Below, one piece after another: positions 34,313 to 42,991 of a DNA stretch of 64,000 bases. A program made the translations under genes and the position numbers. Positions within the stretch are counted from its first letter, which is position 1. Every line of letters begins with the position of its first letter. Source of the DNA: an uncultured Peptostreptococcaceae bacterium (lineage in GTDB: Bacteria > Bacillota > Clostridia > Peptostreptococcales > Anaerovoracaceae); the NCBI GenBank assembly GCA_910588185.1, contig CAJUQR010000001.1, forward strand, positions 124,001 through 188,000. Reading direction: 5' to 3'. The notes under the pieces were generated by a model that saw only the letters and a list, made by a program, of their open reading frames with translations, searched no databases and was not told the DNA's origin.

Positions 34313-36271
34313 TTATGCGTCTTCCTCTGCCTTATGCGCTTCTATAATCTTATTTGCAAGATGCGCAGGTACTTCTTCGTATCTTTCAAAATGCATTACG
34401 AAGCTTCCTCTAGCCTGAGTCATAGCTCTTAAACCAATTGCATAGTCAAACAGTTCAGCCTGCGGAGCAACAGCAAGCAATTTCTGACCTCCGTCTGCCA
34501 TAGGCTCCATACCGAGAATCTTTCCTCTTCTCTTATTCATGTCACCCATAACATCTCCCATATAATCATCCGGAACATAAATTTCAAGTTTCATTATAGG
34601 TTCCAAGAGACAAGGCTTAGCTTCTACGATACCTTTTTTAAATGCAAGGGAAGCTGCTATCTTAAATGCCATTTCATTGGAGTCTACATCATGATATGAT
34701 CCGTCATAAAGAACAGCTTTAACATTAACTACTTTACAGCCTGCAAGAGGTCCCTTATTCATACATTCCTGCAGTCCCTTTTCTACAGCAGGTACATAGT
34801 TCTTAGGAACTGATCCTCCGAACAATTCTTCTGAAAATTCAAATTCTTTTTCTGATGGAGAGAATCTGATGTGTACATCACCATACTGGCCAGCGCCGCC
34901 GGATTGCTTTTTATGTTTACCCTGAACATCTGAATTGCCTTTAATAGTTTCCCTATAGGCAATTTTCTGAGGGACAGTTTTTACATTGACTCCAAATCTA
35001 TCTTTAAGTTTAGCAAGTATAACTCCCAGTTGAATATCGCCTTGTCCTCCTAAAAGAGTCTGACGCGTTTCAGTATTTCTTTCAACTACAAATGAAGGAT
35101 CTTCTTCTCTTAGCTTATTGAGTCCTGTTCCCATCTTATCTTCTTCACCTTTGTCTGTTGCTTCAATAGCAATAAAGTATGAAGGTTCAGGATAATCCAA
35201 AGGTAAAAATCTTATGATATCATTTTTATCGCAGAGAGTATCGCCTGACAATGTATACTGCAATTTAGCCACAGCTACAATATCTCCTGCCTCAGCATAA
35301 TTAAGCTCAGTCTGGTTTTTGCCTCTCAGGAAGAACAACTTGCCAAGCTTTTCTGACTTACCTGCTCTCTCATTGTAAACTTCGTCTCCGGAATTAAGCT
35401 TTCCTGTTACGACTTTCATAACTGAAATCTTACCAACAAACGGGTCAACTATAGTCTTAAATACAAATGCAGATACAGGTGCATCTACTACCGAAATTCT
35501 CTCTACCGGCTCATTCTTATCATTAAATCCTGCATAAGGACCATGCTCAAGAGGTGTAGGAACATAGGTAACGAGTAAATCAAGCAAACCTTCAAGACCT
35601 GAACCAAGCTGGAATGCCGATGAGCAAACAGGAACTATTCCTCCGTCTGCTATGCCTTTTTTCAAGCCTTTCAGAACTTCTTCATCAGAAAAGTCATCGC
35701 CGTTAAAATACTTTTCCATAAGTTCATCGTCAGTCATTGCGATTGCTTCTTTTAATTCTTCGTCGATTTCTGCTGAAAGCGGCCAGCTAAAAGGAATCAG
35801 TTTCTCGCCGAATTTTGTCTTTAATTCATCAAAAGTCTTATAAAAATCAAATTCGTCCTTGTCCCTCTTATTTATAACTATAAATCTCGGAGTCTTATAT
35901 CTTTCGCATGCCTTCCATGCGGCTTCAGTACCAACTTGAATCCCTGATCCTGCATCTACCATGATAACTGCGGCTTCAGCAGCTCTCAATGCTGCATTTA
36001 CTTCACCTACAAAATCAAAGTATCCCGGTGTGTCAATGAAGTTGATTTTATTTTCTTTCCAAAGAATAGGAACTACGGAAGTGTTTATAGAGTAACCTCT
36101 CTCAATTTCCATTTTATCGTAGTCGGACACCGTATTTCCGTCTTCAACTTTACCCATTCTGTTGATTACACCTGTTGCCAGAAGGGCGGCTTCAAGAAAT
36201 GTAGTTTTACCACATCCGCCGTGACCTAATAATGCAACGTTTCTGATGTTTTCACTTGTATAGCCTTTCAT
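34313..36271 (-). CDS. elongation factor G-like GTPase
   Basis: EF-G paralogue, 652 residues, shorter than canonical EF-G. G1 is GHGGCGKTT, G3 DTPGYFDF, G4 NKRDKD; domains II-V follow (GQYGDVHI segment in domain IV region, AKPCLLEPIMKLE, MGDVMGDMNKRRGKI). The altered G1 (family EF-G has AHIDAGKTT) and domain IV mark the FusA2-like group, not the main EF-G. Exact role unknown; translocation, recycling or ribosome protection are possible. Own promoter and terminator. Confidence 0.85.
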   Translation of the reverse strand: MKGYTSENIRNVALLGHGGCGKTTFLEAALLATGVINRMGKVEDGNTVSDYDKMEIERGYSINTSVVPILWKENKINFIDTPGYFDFVGEVNAALRAAEAAVIMVDAGSGIQVGTEAAWKACERYKTPRFIVINKRDKDEFDFYKTFDELKTKFGEKLIPFSWPLSAEIDEELKEAIAMTDDELMEKYFNGDDFSDEEVLKGLKKGIADGGIVPVCSSAFQLGSGLEGLLDLLVTYVPTPLEHGPYAGFNDKNEPVERISVVDAPVSAFVFKTIVDPFVGKISVMKVVTGKLNSGDEVYNERAGKSEKLGKLFFLRGKNQTELNYAEAGDIVAVAKLQYTLSGDTLCDKNDIIRFLPLDYPEPSYFIAIEATDKGEEDKMGTGLNKLREEDPSFVVERNTETRQTLLGGQGDIQLGVILAKLKDRFGVNVKTVPQKIAYRETIKGNSDVQGKHKKQSGGAGQYGDVHIRFSPSEKEFEFSEELFGGSVPKNYVPAVEKGLQECMNKGPLAGCKVVNVKAVLYDGSYHDVDSNEMAFKIAASLAFKKGIVEAKPCLLEPIMKLEIYVPDDYMGDVMGDMNKRRGKILGMEPMADGGQKLLAVAPQAELFDYAIGLRAMTQARGSFVMHFERYEEVPAHLANKIIEAHKAEEDA

Positions 36272-36309
36272 CTGTTAAGACCTCCTCAATTTAATTTACA
36301 ATCGTGAAT

Positions 36310-36338
36310 ATTATATCAAATATATATTGATCTTACAA
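36310..36338 (-). promoter_or_regulatory. promoter of the EF-G-like gene
   Basis: Minus-strand TTGTAA (36333-36338), 17 bp, TATAAT (36310-36315). The nearby words AAGACCTC (36277) and GAGGTCTT (36350) are complementary and could pair with the ribosome binding site only in read-through RNA from cysK. Confidence 0.65.
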
Positions 36339-36356
36339 TAGTTTTTGAGGTCTTCA

Positions 36357-37289
36357 TCAATCTGCAAAAAGAGGCGTAGATAAGTATCTGTCTCCTGTGT
36401 CAGGTAATAATACAACAATATTTTTATCGGCATTTTCTTGGCGCTTAGCCAATTTAATTGCTGCAAACAGGGCGGCGCCTGAAGAGATTCCTACCAAAAC
36501 GCCCTCAGTCTGACCTATCAATTTACCTGTATTAAACGCATCTTCATTGTATACTGTAATAATTTCATCATAAATATCTGTATCTAAAATCTCTGGCACA
36601 AATCCGGCTCCTATACCCTGAATTTTATGTGATCCCGAAACACCTGTTGATAATACTGCTGATGATTCAGGCTCCACAGCTACCACCTTTATATTTTTAT
36701 TATGCGATTTCAGATATTTACCTACACCGGTAATTGTTCCTCCAGTACCCACTCCGGCTACAAATATATCCACTTTTCCGTCAGTATCTGAATATATTTC
36801 CGGACCTGTACTTTCAAAATGTGTTTTAGGATTTACGGGATTTACAAATTGTCCCGGGATAAAACTTCCCGGAATCTCTTTTTCAATCTCTTCTGCCTTG
36901 GCAATAGCCCCTTTCATCCCCTTAGCACCTTCTGTAAGAACCAATTCTGCTCCGTAAGCTTTCATAAGCTGACGACGTTCAATGGACATTGTTTCCGGCA
37001 TAACTATAATAATACGGTACCCTTTTGCCGCGGCTACTGCTGCAAGCCCAATTCCTGTATTGCCGGATGTCGGCTCAATTATTACAGAATCTTTAGCAAG
37101 TTTCCCCCTTGATTCGGCCTCCTCTATCATAGCTTTTGCAATTCTGTCTTTAACTGAACCTGCTGGATTGAAATACTCAAGCTTTGCAATTATATTAGCT
37201 TTTAAGTCCAGTTTCTTTTCTATATTTGTCAATTCTAATAATGGCGTATTTCCTATCAGCTCATCAGCTGATTTATAAATTTTATTCAT
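36357..37289 (-). CDS. cysK: cysteine synthase A
   Basis: PLP enzyme making cysteine from O-acetylserine and sulfide. 310 residues: NTPLLEL start, PLP lysine in AGSVKDRIA, PTSGNTGIGLA phosphate loop neighbour, GTGGTITGVGKYL, and SSGAALFAA near the end. Second gene of the metY-cysK unit, 16 bp after metY, under the attenuator and Rrf2-type operator upstream. CysE, its substrate supplier, is at 23479-24165. Confidence 0.96.
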   Translation of the reverse strand: MNKIYKSADELIGNTPLLELTNIEKKLDLKANIIAKLEYFNPAGSVKDRIAKAMIEEAESRGKLAKDSVIIEPTSGNTGIGLAAVAAAKGYRIIIVMPETMSIERRQLMKAYGAELVLTEGAKGMKGAIAKAEEIEKEIPGSFIPGQFVNPVNPKTHFESTGPEIYSDTDGKVDIFVAGVGTGGTITGVGKYLKSHNKNIKVVAVEPESSAVLSTGVSGSHKIQGIGAGFVPEILDTDIYDEIITVYNEDAFNTGKLIGQTEGVLVGISSGAALFAAIKLAKRQENADKNIVVLLPDTGDRYLSTPLFAD

Positions 37290-37305
37290 TTCTATACCCC
37301 TCTTT

Positions 37306-38595
37306 TTATATATGCTTTACGGCATCAAAGCCTTTTTCTAAATCTGCAATAATATCGTCTATATGTTCCGTTCCTATTGAAAGTCTTATAGTATTTTGAT
37401 GTATTCCCTGTTCTTCCAGTTCTGCATCAGTAAGCTGTGAATGTGTAGTGGTAGCAGGATGAATTACAAGGCTTTTTACGTCTGCCACATTGGCCAATAA
37501 CGAGAATATCTTAAGATTGTCTATAAACTTATGTGCCTCTGCTTTTCCTCCTTTTATGTCAAATGTAAATATAGAAGCGCCTCCATTAGGAAAATACTTT
37601 TTGTATAATTCATGGTCAGGATGGCTTTCAATAGATGGATGATTTACATGCTCAACCAAAGGATTGGACAAAAGATATTCCACAACCTTTTTTGTATTCT
37701 CAGCATGACGCTCAATTCGTAAAGACAATGTTTCAACGCCCTGTAAAAGTAAAAATGCATTAAAAGGAGAAATTGTTGCACCGGTATCCCTAAGCAATAT
37801 GGCACGTATATAAGTGATAAAAGCTGCAGAACCTGCCGCATCTACAAAAGAAACTCCATGATAGCTTGGATTTGCATCTGCAATTGCAGGATATTTTCCA
37901 CTGGCTTTCCAATCAAAGTTTCCTGAATCCACAATAATACCGCCAAGAGTGGTTCCGTGTCCTCCAATAAACTTGGTTGCCGAATGAACGACAATATCTG
38001 CTCCATGTTCTATTGGTCTTATCAGATAAGGAGTTCCAAACGTGTTATCAATAACAAGCGGTAAGCCATGTTTATGCGCAATTTCAGCAACTGCATCAAT
38101 ATCCGGAATATCACTGTTTGGATTTCCTAATGTCTCCAGATAAATTGCTTTTGTATTTTCTTGTATAGCCTTTTCTATTTCTTCTAAATTATGAACGTCA
38201 ACAAATGTAGCTGTAATACCATAATGAGGTAATGTATGTGCAAGCAAATTATAACTTCCTCCGTAAATGGTCTTTTGAGATACAATATGTCCGCCATCAG
38301 CCGCAAGAGCTTCAAATACATATGTAATCGCAGCAGCTCCTGATGCCAGAGCCAAAGCTGCCACACCACCTTCAAGGGCTGCCAGCCTCTTTTCAAGAAC
38401 ATCTTGTGTCGAATTAGTCAATCTGCCGTATATATTACCTGCGTCCGCCAGTCCAAATCTAGCCTCAGCATGTGCTGAATTTTTAAATACATAAGAAGTG
38501 GTCTGGTAAATAGGTACCGCTCTTGCATCAGTTGCCGAATCAGCTTCCTCTTGTCCTACATGTAATTGTAATGTTTCAAATTTATATTCACTCAT
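37306..38595 (-). CDS. metY: O-acetylhomoserine sulfhydrylase
   Basis: PLP enzyme of the Cys/Met metabolism family that makes homocysteine from O-acetylhomoserine and sulfide. 429 residues, the long form typical of MetY, starting FETLQLHVGQE. Features: YGRLTNSTQDVLEKRLAALE, PLP lysine in HSATKFIGGHGT, and C-terminal LVIHPATTTHSQL, IRLSIGTEH. First gene after a Cys-rich leader peptide with an attenuator; divergent from a Rrf2 regulator. Confidence 0.94.
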   Translation of the reverse strand: MSEYKFETLQLHVGQEEADSATDARAVPIYQTTSYVFKNSAHAEARFGLADAGNIYGRLTNSTQDVLEKRLAALEGGVAALALASGAAAITYVFEALAADGGHIVSQKTIYGGSYNLLAHTLPHYGITATFVDVHNLEEIEKAIQENTKAIYLETLGNPNSDIPDIDAVAEIAHKHGLPLVIDNTFGTPYLIRPIEHGADIVVHSATKFIGGHGTTLGGIIVDSGNFDWKASGKYPAIADANPSYHGVSFVDAAGSAAFITYIRAILLRDTGATISPFNAFLLLQGVETLSLRIERHAENTKKVVEYLLSNPLVEHVNHPSIESHPDHELYKKYFPNGGASIFTFDIKGGKAEAHKFIDNLKIFSLLANVADVKSLVIHPATTTHSQLTDAELEEQGIHQNTIRLSIGTEHIDDIIADLEKGFDAVKHI

Positions 38596-38636
38596 TTTTG
38601 TCTCCTCTTTTCTTTTCTATTTTTATGAATTTGAAC

Positions 38637-38675
38637 ATAAAAAACCCGGGGCTGTTACCTACAAGACTCCCGGGC
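38637..38675 (-). terminator. attenuator-type terminator before metY
   Basis: Stem GCCCGGG (38669-38675) with CCCCGGG (38645-38651), followed by a T-run, between the leader ORF and metY. A third complementary word CCCGGGC lies inside the leader ORF (38758-38764) and can pair with the left arm, giving a competing antiterminator. Confidence 0.75.
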
Positions 38676-38699
38676 AAATGGCTTATACTTTACATCTAT

Positions 38700-38825
38700 T
38701 TAAATGCAATTTACAGGCGCAAAGCAATGCATGACAAAGCACCTAGCCACAAAATATGCCCGGGAAATATACATTCGACAACACCACATAACGCTTTTAA
38801 AAGTTATGTTATTCTTATCAAACAT
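38700..38825 (-). CDS. Cys-rich leader peptide (41 residues) of metY-cysK
   Basis: A short ORF on the minus strand, AGGAGG 8 nt before the ATG at 38825, stop at 38700. Peptide starts MFDKNNITFKSVMWCC and ends HCFAPVNCI; it has five cysteines (residues 15, 16, 29, 34, 40), including a Cys-Cys pair (TGT TGT). It sits between a promoter and an intrinsic terminator ahead of sulfur-assimilation genes. Ribosome stalling at Cys codons would leave the CCCGGGC word free to block the terminator. Regulatory role is inference from layout. Confidence 0.7.
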   Translation of the reverse strand: MFDKNNITFKSVMWCCRMYISRAYFVARCFVMHCFAPVNCI

Positions 38826-38875
38826 CGCATTCGCCTCCTTAAAAAAATTTGTTCAAATTCATCTTTTGTAAGTTT

Positions 38876-38904
38876 ACTTTATCACAATAAACCTATTTAG
38901 TCAA
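38876..38904 (-). promoter_or_regulatory. promoter of metY-cysK
   Basis: Minus-strand TTGACT (38899-38904), 17 bp, TAAAGT (38876-38881). Its -35 box lies inside the palindrome at 38887-38913. Confidence 0.7.
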
Positions 38905-38913
38905 TAGGTTTAT
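38887..38913. promoter_or_regulatory. palindrome, probable Rrf2-type operator
   Basis: Perfect 10-bp arms ATAAACCTAT and ATAGGTTTAT separated by 7 bp, covering the -35 box of the metY promoter and lying upstream of the divergent Rrf2-family gene. Likely site of autoregulation and control of metY-cysK. Confidence 0.65.
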
Positions 38914-38944
38914 AGGAAAATTTTGTGTTTTTCTTCAAACAACC

Positions 38945-38974
38945 TTGTGCAATTCCTTTATGGTAGTTTATAAT
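38945..38974 (+). promoter_or_regulatory. promoter of the Rrf2-type regulator
   Basis: TTGTGC (38945-38950), 18 bp, TATAAT (38969-38974), 35 bp before the ATG; AAGGAG ribosome binding site. Confidence 0.6.
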
Positions 38975-39009
38975 CTTTTTAGCTAACAAATACAAAGGAG
39001 CAGAATTAT

Positions 39010-39426
39010 ATGATTTCTACAAAAGGCAGATACGCTTTACGTGTCATGATAGATTTGGCAGAACAAAACACAGATAAATTTGTTCCATTAGATGAAATTG
39101 CATTAAGACAAGGAATATCCAAGAAATATCTTGAAAGTATTTTAAAAATACTTGTCTCAGAAAAACTAGTAAAAGGTCTTCGAGGAAAAGGCGGCGGCTA
39201 CAAATTAACACGTAAACCAGAAGAATATACGGCCAAAGAAATTTTAGAGCTTACAGAAGGTACATTGGCAACAGTGGCATGTTTAAAGTCTGGTTCTGAA
39301 CCGTGCCTGATGGAATCTTCCTGCAAAACACTTCCCATGTGGAGAAACTTTGATAACATGGTCTACGATTTTTTCTCCAATATCACAATTTGGGATTTGG
39401 TCACTGGAGATAAATTCGATAAATAA
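39010..39426 (+). CDS. Rrf2 family transcriptional regulator (CymR/IscR-like)
   Basis: Winged-helix regulator, 138 residues, starting MISTKGRYALRVMIDLA. The HTH is at about 25-50 (VPLDEIALRQGISKKYLESIL) with the wing GLRGKGGGYKLTR. Three cysteines (about 92, 100, 106: ACLKSG, PCLMESSC) lie where IscR-type proteins bind an Fe-S cluster. Position opposite metY-cysK suggests a CymR-like regulator of cysteine metabolism; the cysteines hint at cluster sensing, which B. subtilis CymR does not use. Confidence 0.85.
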   Translation: MISTKGRYALRVMIDLAEQNTDKFVPLDEIALRQGISKKYLESILKILVSEKLVKGLRGKGGGYKLTRKPEEYTAKEILELTEGTLATVACLKSGSEPCLMESSCKTLPMWRNFDNMVYDFFSNITIWDLVTGDKFDK

Positions 39427-39449
39427 ACTGACCTACACATCATCAATTC

Positions 39450-39615
39450 TGACAAAATATCAAAATTAAAACAAAAAAGTCAACAAAATGCTGTAATCAT
39501 TGACAAAACCAAGTAAAATCATTTGATTTTGTCAATTTTAAAGTCAATTAGACCCTATTATTATGCTAAAAAGACGTTTTTTTGACTTTTTGTAAAAGAT
39601 TTTGAAATTTTGTCA
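39450..39615. repeat. dispersed intergenic repeat, copy B
   Basis: Bounded by TGACAAAAT and ATTTTGTCA inverted ends, 166 bp, with extra TTTTGTCAA, AGTCAAC and TTGACAAAAC words inside. The right part (TTGACTTTTTGTAAAAG, then AATTTTGTCAAA) aligns with copy A. It lies 45 bp beyond the asnS terminator, in the spacer between the Rrf2 gene and asnS. Confidence 0.6.
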
Positions 39616-39661
39616 AAAGGAACATCTCGCATATCAATCTTACATCGATTTATTAACAACA

Positions 39662-39687
39662 AAAGGAGCCTAAACTAAGGCTCCTTT
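39662..39687 (-). terminator. intrinsic terminator of asnS
   Basis: Stem AAAGGAGCC / GGCTCCTTT with an 8-nt loop and A/T-runs at both ends; 10 bp after the asnS stop. Confidence 0.85.
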
Positions 39688-39697
39688 TTTTATCTCA

Positions 39698-41092
39698 TTA
39701 AAACTCTGCTGTTTTTGGTGTTCTAGGGAATGGCAGTACGTCTCTTATATTGCTCATTCCTGTTATATACATAATAATTCTTTCAAATCCAAGTCCATAA
39801 CCAGAATGTTTAACTCCGCCATACTTTCTGAGGTCTAAATACCACCAATAATCTTCTTCATTTAGATTAAGTTCTTTCATTCTCGAAGTGAGAACATCAA
39901 GACGTTCTTCTCTCTGACTTCCTCCGATGATTTCACCAACTCCCGGCACAAGAAGATCACAAGCAGCAACGGTCTTTCCGTCATCATTAAGTCTCATATA
40001 AAACGCCTTTATATCCTTAGGATAGTCAGTTACAAACAATGGCTTTTTGAATACCTCTTCTGTCAAGAATCTTTCGTGCTCTGTCTGTAAATCTATACCC
40101 CACTCTACAGGATACTGGAATTCCTTGCCTGATTTTTTTAATATGTCAACAGCTTCCGTATATGTTACGTGACCAAATTCTGAATTTACAATATTGTTAA
40201 GTCTTTCAATAAGTCCTTTATCTACAAAGCTGTTAAAAAAGTTCATCTCCTCCGGAGCATTTTCCATCACATAATTTATGATGTATTTTATCATTGCCTC
40301 AGCCAATTCCATATTATCGTTAAGATCTGCAAAGGCTATCTCAGGCTCAATCATCCAGAACTCAGAAGCATGTCTTGCAGTATTGGAGTTTTCCGCTCTA
40401 AAAGTAGGCCCGAAAGTATATACATTCCTAAAAGCCATGGCAAAGGTTTCTGCTTCCAACTGACCGCTTACCGTCAAATTTGTCTCTTTACCGAAAAAAT
40501 CACTGCTATAATCAATTTTTCCTTCTTCTGTTTTAGGTAAATCATTCATATCAAGAGTAGTAACTCTGAACATTTCACCTGCGCCCTCACAGTCACTGCC
40601 TGTAATAATTGGTGTATGAGTATATACAAAGTTCTGTTCCTGAAAGAATTTATGAATTGCATAAGCTACTAAAGATCTAACTCTAAATACTGCAGCAAAC
40701 GTGTTGCTTCTAGGTCTTAGATGCGCAATCTCTCTGAGAAACTCCATAGAATGTCTCTTAGGCTGAAGCGGATAATCTGGCGTTGAAGTTGCCTCCACCT
40801 CAATTTCTCTTGCCTTTATCTCAAACGGCTGTTTAGCGTTTGGAGTAATAACAACTACACCTTTAACTTCAAGAGCAGTCGCAACATAAGCCTTTGAAAT
40901 TTCATCAAAATTTTTTATAAATTCCTCTTCATAGACTACCTGAACAGACTTAAAAAATGTTCCGTCATTGAGCTCAATAAATCCAAATTTATTGGAGTTT
41001 CTGTTGTTTCTTACCCAGCCCCTGATAAACACTTCTTTATCAGCATATTCATCAGTATTTCTGAAAAGTTCCCTTATTGTTATATCTTTCAT
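39698..41092 (-). CDS. asnS: asparaginyl-tRNA synthetase
   Basis: Charges tRNA-Asn. 464 residues, class IIb: N-terminal OB-fold anticodon-binding domain (EVFIRGWVRNNRNSNKFGFIELND), class II motifs 2 and 3 (TFRAENSNTARHASEFWMIEPE; GYGLGFERIIMYITG). Ends in the typical RDVLPFPRTPK. Monocistronic, with its own promoter and terminator; no T-box element is seen in its short leader. Confidence 0.96.
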   Translation of the reverse strand: MKDITIRELFRNTDEYADKEVFIRGWVRNNRNSNKFGFIELNDGTFFKSVQVVYEEEFIKNFDEISKAYVATALEVKGVVVITPNAKQPFEIKAREIEVEATSTPDYPLQPKRHSMEFLREIAHLRPRSNTFAAVFRVRSLVAYAIHKFFQEQNFVYTHTPIITGSDCEGAGEMFRVTTLDMNDLPKTEEGKIDYSSDFFGKETNLTVSGQLEAETFAMAFRNVYTFGPTFRAENSNTARHASEFWMIEPEIAFADLNDNMELAEAMIKYIINYVMENAPEEMNFFNSFVDKGLIERLNNIVNSEFGHVTYTEAVDILKKSGKEFQYPVEWGIDLQTEHERFLTEEVFKKPLFVTDYPKDIKAFYMRLNDDGKTVAACDLLVPGVGEIIGGSQREERLDVLTSRMKELNLNEEDYWWYLDLRKYGGVKHSGYGLGFERIIMYITGMSNIRDVLPFPRTPKTAEF

Positions 41093-41135
41093 ATTTAAAC
41101 TAACCTCTTATATATTTAGATGTTCTTGGTGTTAT

Positions 41136-41164
41136 ATTATAACCGATTCATCTTACGCTTTCAA
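41136..41164 (-). promoter_or_regulatory. promoter of asnS
   Basis: Minus-strand TTGAAA (41159-41164), 17 bp, TATAAT (41136-41141), about 45 bp before the ATG. Confidence 0.75.
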
Positions 41165-41196
41165 CGCATAAGTCATATTTTTTAAGCATTTCTCTA

Positions 41197-41559
41197 TTAT
41201 TCTCTGTAATTCTTAAAATATGCTTTCCCACACTCTTTACAAGTAATCTCAAGATCATAATTTTTAAGTTTTTTAGAAAGAAGTGTAATAAGCGGAGATG
41301 AATCTTTTGGGCAGCACATGCGATTTTTAATAATTATCAGATCATCATCACATTTAACACCTTCTTCACTATCTTCAAAATCAATATAAATGCTTCCATT
41401 GCTTCCACATTTACATTCATATTTTAAATTTATTCTATCATAAGTTGCATAGCATAAATATCCGATATTCTCATCACATTCTGTGCAATATGTCCATCCA
41501 CCATAATTTGCAGCCAATCTTGTATTCCCTAAATTTTTTGTTTTTACTTTCCTTGCCAT
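41197..41559 (-). CDS. zinc-ribbon-like hypothetical protein
   Basis: 120 residues, no family recognised. Cysteine motifs suggest two metal sites: CTEC with a following LC in the N-terminal third, CKCG in the middle, then CCP and CKECGK near the end. Acidic centre, basic start (MARKVKTKN). It lies downstream of the LarA-like gene with a terminator between (41595-41624). No signal peptide. A nucleic-acid or metal-binding role is only inference. Confidence 0.6.
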   Translation of the reverse strand: MARKVKTKNLGNTRLAANYGGWTYCTECDENIGYLCYATYDRINLKYECKCGSNGSIYIDFEDSEEGVKCDDDLIIIKNRMCCPKDSSPLITLLSKKLKNYDLEITCKECGKAYFKNYRE

Positions 41560-41594
41560 TCCTTACACTCCTTTGTCATATACTTTATATTATT

Positions 41595-41624
41595 AAAGCC
41601 CCTCATAATTATATGAGAGGCCTT
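41595..41624 (-). terminator. intrinsic terminator of the LarA-like gene
   Basis: Imperfect stem AAAGCCCCTCAT / ATGAGAGGCCTT with a 6-nt loop, about 30 bp after the stop. Confidence 0.65.
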
Positions 41625-41655
41625 AAATCAAAACTTATTATTAAGTCCTTAACCT

Positions 41656-42894
41656 TTAGATTATAGTAAATCTTTCCGGCTTACTTTCAATATATTCTCT
41701 CAATGGCTCAGAAACCTGTATTTCTGAAAGTCTTAAAGTGCTCTTTATCTTAACAATCTTACATTTTTCTGGTTCTGTAATATTAAGCATTTTAATTGCG
41801 CCTGCTATTGCCTCTCTTTCGTCACTCATAACGATAGGAACATATTCCGTCCAATATCCAAAGCTTCCTCCACATGCAAAGCTATTAGCATATGTAGATT
41901 CAAAATCAATGTTATCATATACTTCACGAGTGGTCAAATCTGCAAGACCAATACCACAAGCGTTACCGTGACTCTTCTCTGATAATCTCAACACAATTAC
42001 CTTACCAATTTTAGGAACGTTAGGCTCATCAGCTTTTGGTCCTATTAAACCTACGATGTTTGGGTCCATACCAAAGCCAGATATATCCTTTCCTATTTCT
42101 TCAATTATCAATACGTCAATTTCAGGTATTCCTATAGATGGCATAGAAGCTTTTGCTATTTTTAAAAGTTCAGGCTCTCTATCCATTATTTCATCTTTTG
42201 TCATGCCTTCGATCATTTTTACTTTATCAAAAGAATTTTCTAAAATACCGATAGCAAATCCGACATTACTCTTTTCAAAGACAAGCTTTGCAGCCTGCGG
42301 AATAATTTTATCAAAATTTAAAGTTCCACCCTTATGAAGGCTTGTACATCCCTTCTGTCTGCCAAGACCTATAGTCGATAGTTTACAGATTCCGCTTTCA
42401 TACGCACCGGTAAATTCAGTGTGTGGTTTGATTCTATTAATAAGAATTGTCATGTCTGCATCATAAGAATTCTTGTCTGTATAAACATCAATTCCGCCTT
42501 CAATAGTGCCCAATTTTACAACATCAACATTAGCTTTAATAGGTACACCAACGCTATCTTCTGTAATACCAAAGTCGGCTAGAATCTGCTTACAGCCTTC
42601 TTCTGTTCCGCCCCCATGGCTTCCCATTGCAGTTACAATGTAAGGCTCTGCACCACGATTTTTAAGTTCTGTAATTACTTGCTTTACAATTATCTGTATT
42701 CTGTCTATCATTCTGCTTCCTACAGCAACAGCAACTTTCTGTCCGGGATGAATCAGCGAAGAGAATTTGTCTTCTTTTAAAATCTCACTCACACGAGCTG
42801 CTACATCTTCAATATTTTCCTTTTCAAAATTCTGCCTTACCTTAATCATCTCTGGCAGTTTCACATTCATGTCTTCCGGTAATAATATAGGCAT
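41656..42894 (-). CDS. LarA-like (DUF2088) nickel-pincer isomerase family protein
   Basis: 412 residues related to the lactate racemase (LarA) superfamily. Visible: N-terminal PGQKVAVAVGSRMIDR, TAMGSHGGGTEEG, the NRIKPHTEFTGAYESGICKLSTIGLGRQKG region with the likely catalytic histidine and lysine, and a C-terminal SFGYWTEYVPI segment. The family uses a nickel-pincer nucleotide cofactor made by LarB/C/E, which are not in this window. Substrate unknown. The call rests on motif recognition. Confidence 0.65.
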   Translation of the reverse strand: MPILLPEDMNVKLPEMIKVRQNFEKENIEDVAARVSEILKEDKFSSLIHPGQKVAVAVGSRMIDRIQIIVKQVITELKNRGAEPYIVTAMGSHGGGTEEGCKQILADFGITEDSVGVPIKANVDVVKLGTIEGGIDVYTDKNSYDADMTILINRIKPHTEFTGAYESGICKLSTIGLGRQKGCTSLHKGGTLNFDKIIPQAAKLVFEKSNVGFAIGILENSFDKVKMIEGMTKDEIMDREPELLKIAKASMPSIGIPEIDVLIIEEIGKDISGFGMDPNIVGLIGPKADEPNVPKIGKVIVLRLSEKSHGNACGIGLADLTTREVYDNIDFESTYANSFACGGSFGYWTEYVPIVMSDEREAIAGAIKMLNITEPEKCKIVKIKSTLRLSEIQVSEPLREYIESKPERFTII

Positions 42895-42991
42895 ATTTCC
42901 TGCACCTCCGCTTGTTTTTCTCTCTACATTAAAGCATTTTTTTCAAAATTTTTCAAGCCCCGTGTTGGAGGTTTATTAAATATGTAAAAAT

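Noticed and set aside
38596..38880. SAM or cysteine T-box riboswitch before metY
   Set aside because: No S-box core and no T-box sequence were found; the leader is explained better by a short Cys-rich ORF and three competing CCCGGG words.
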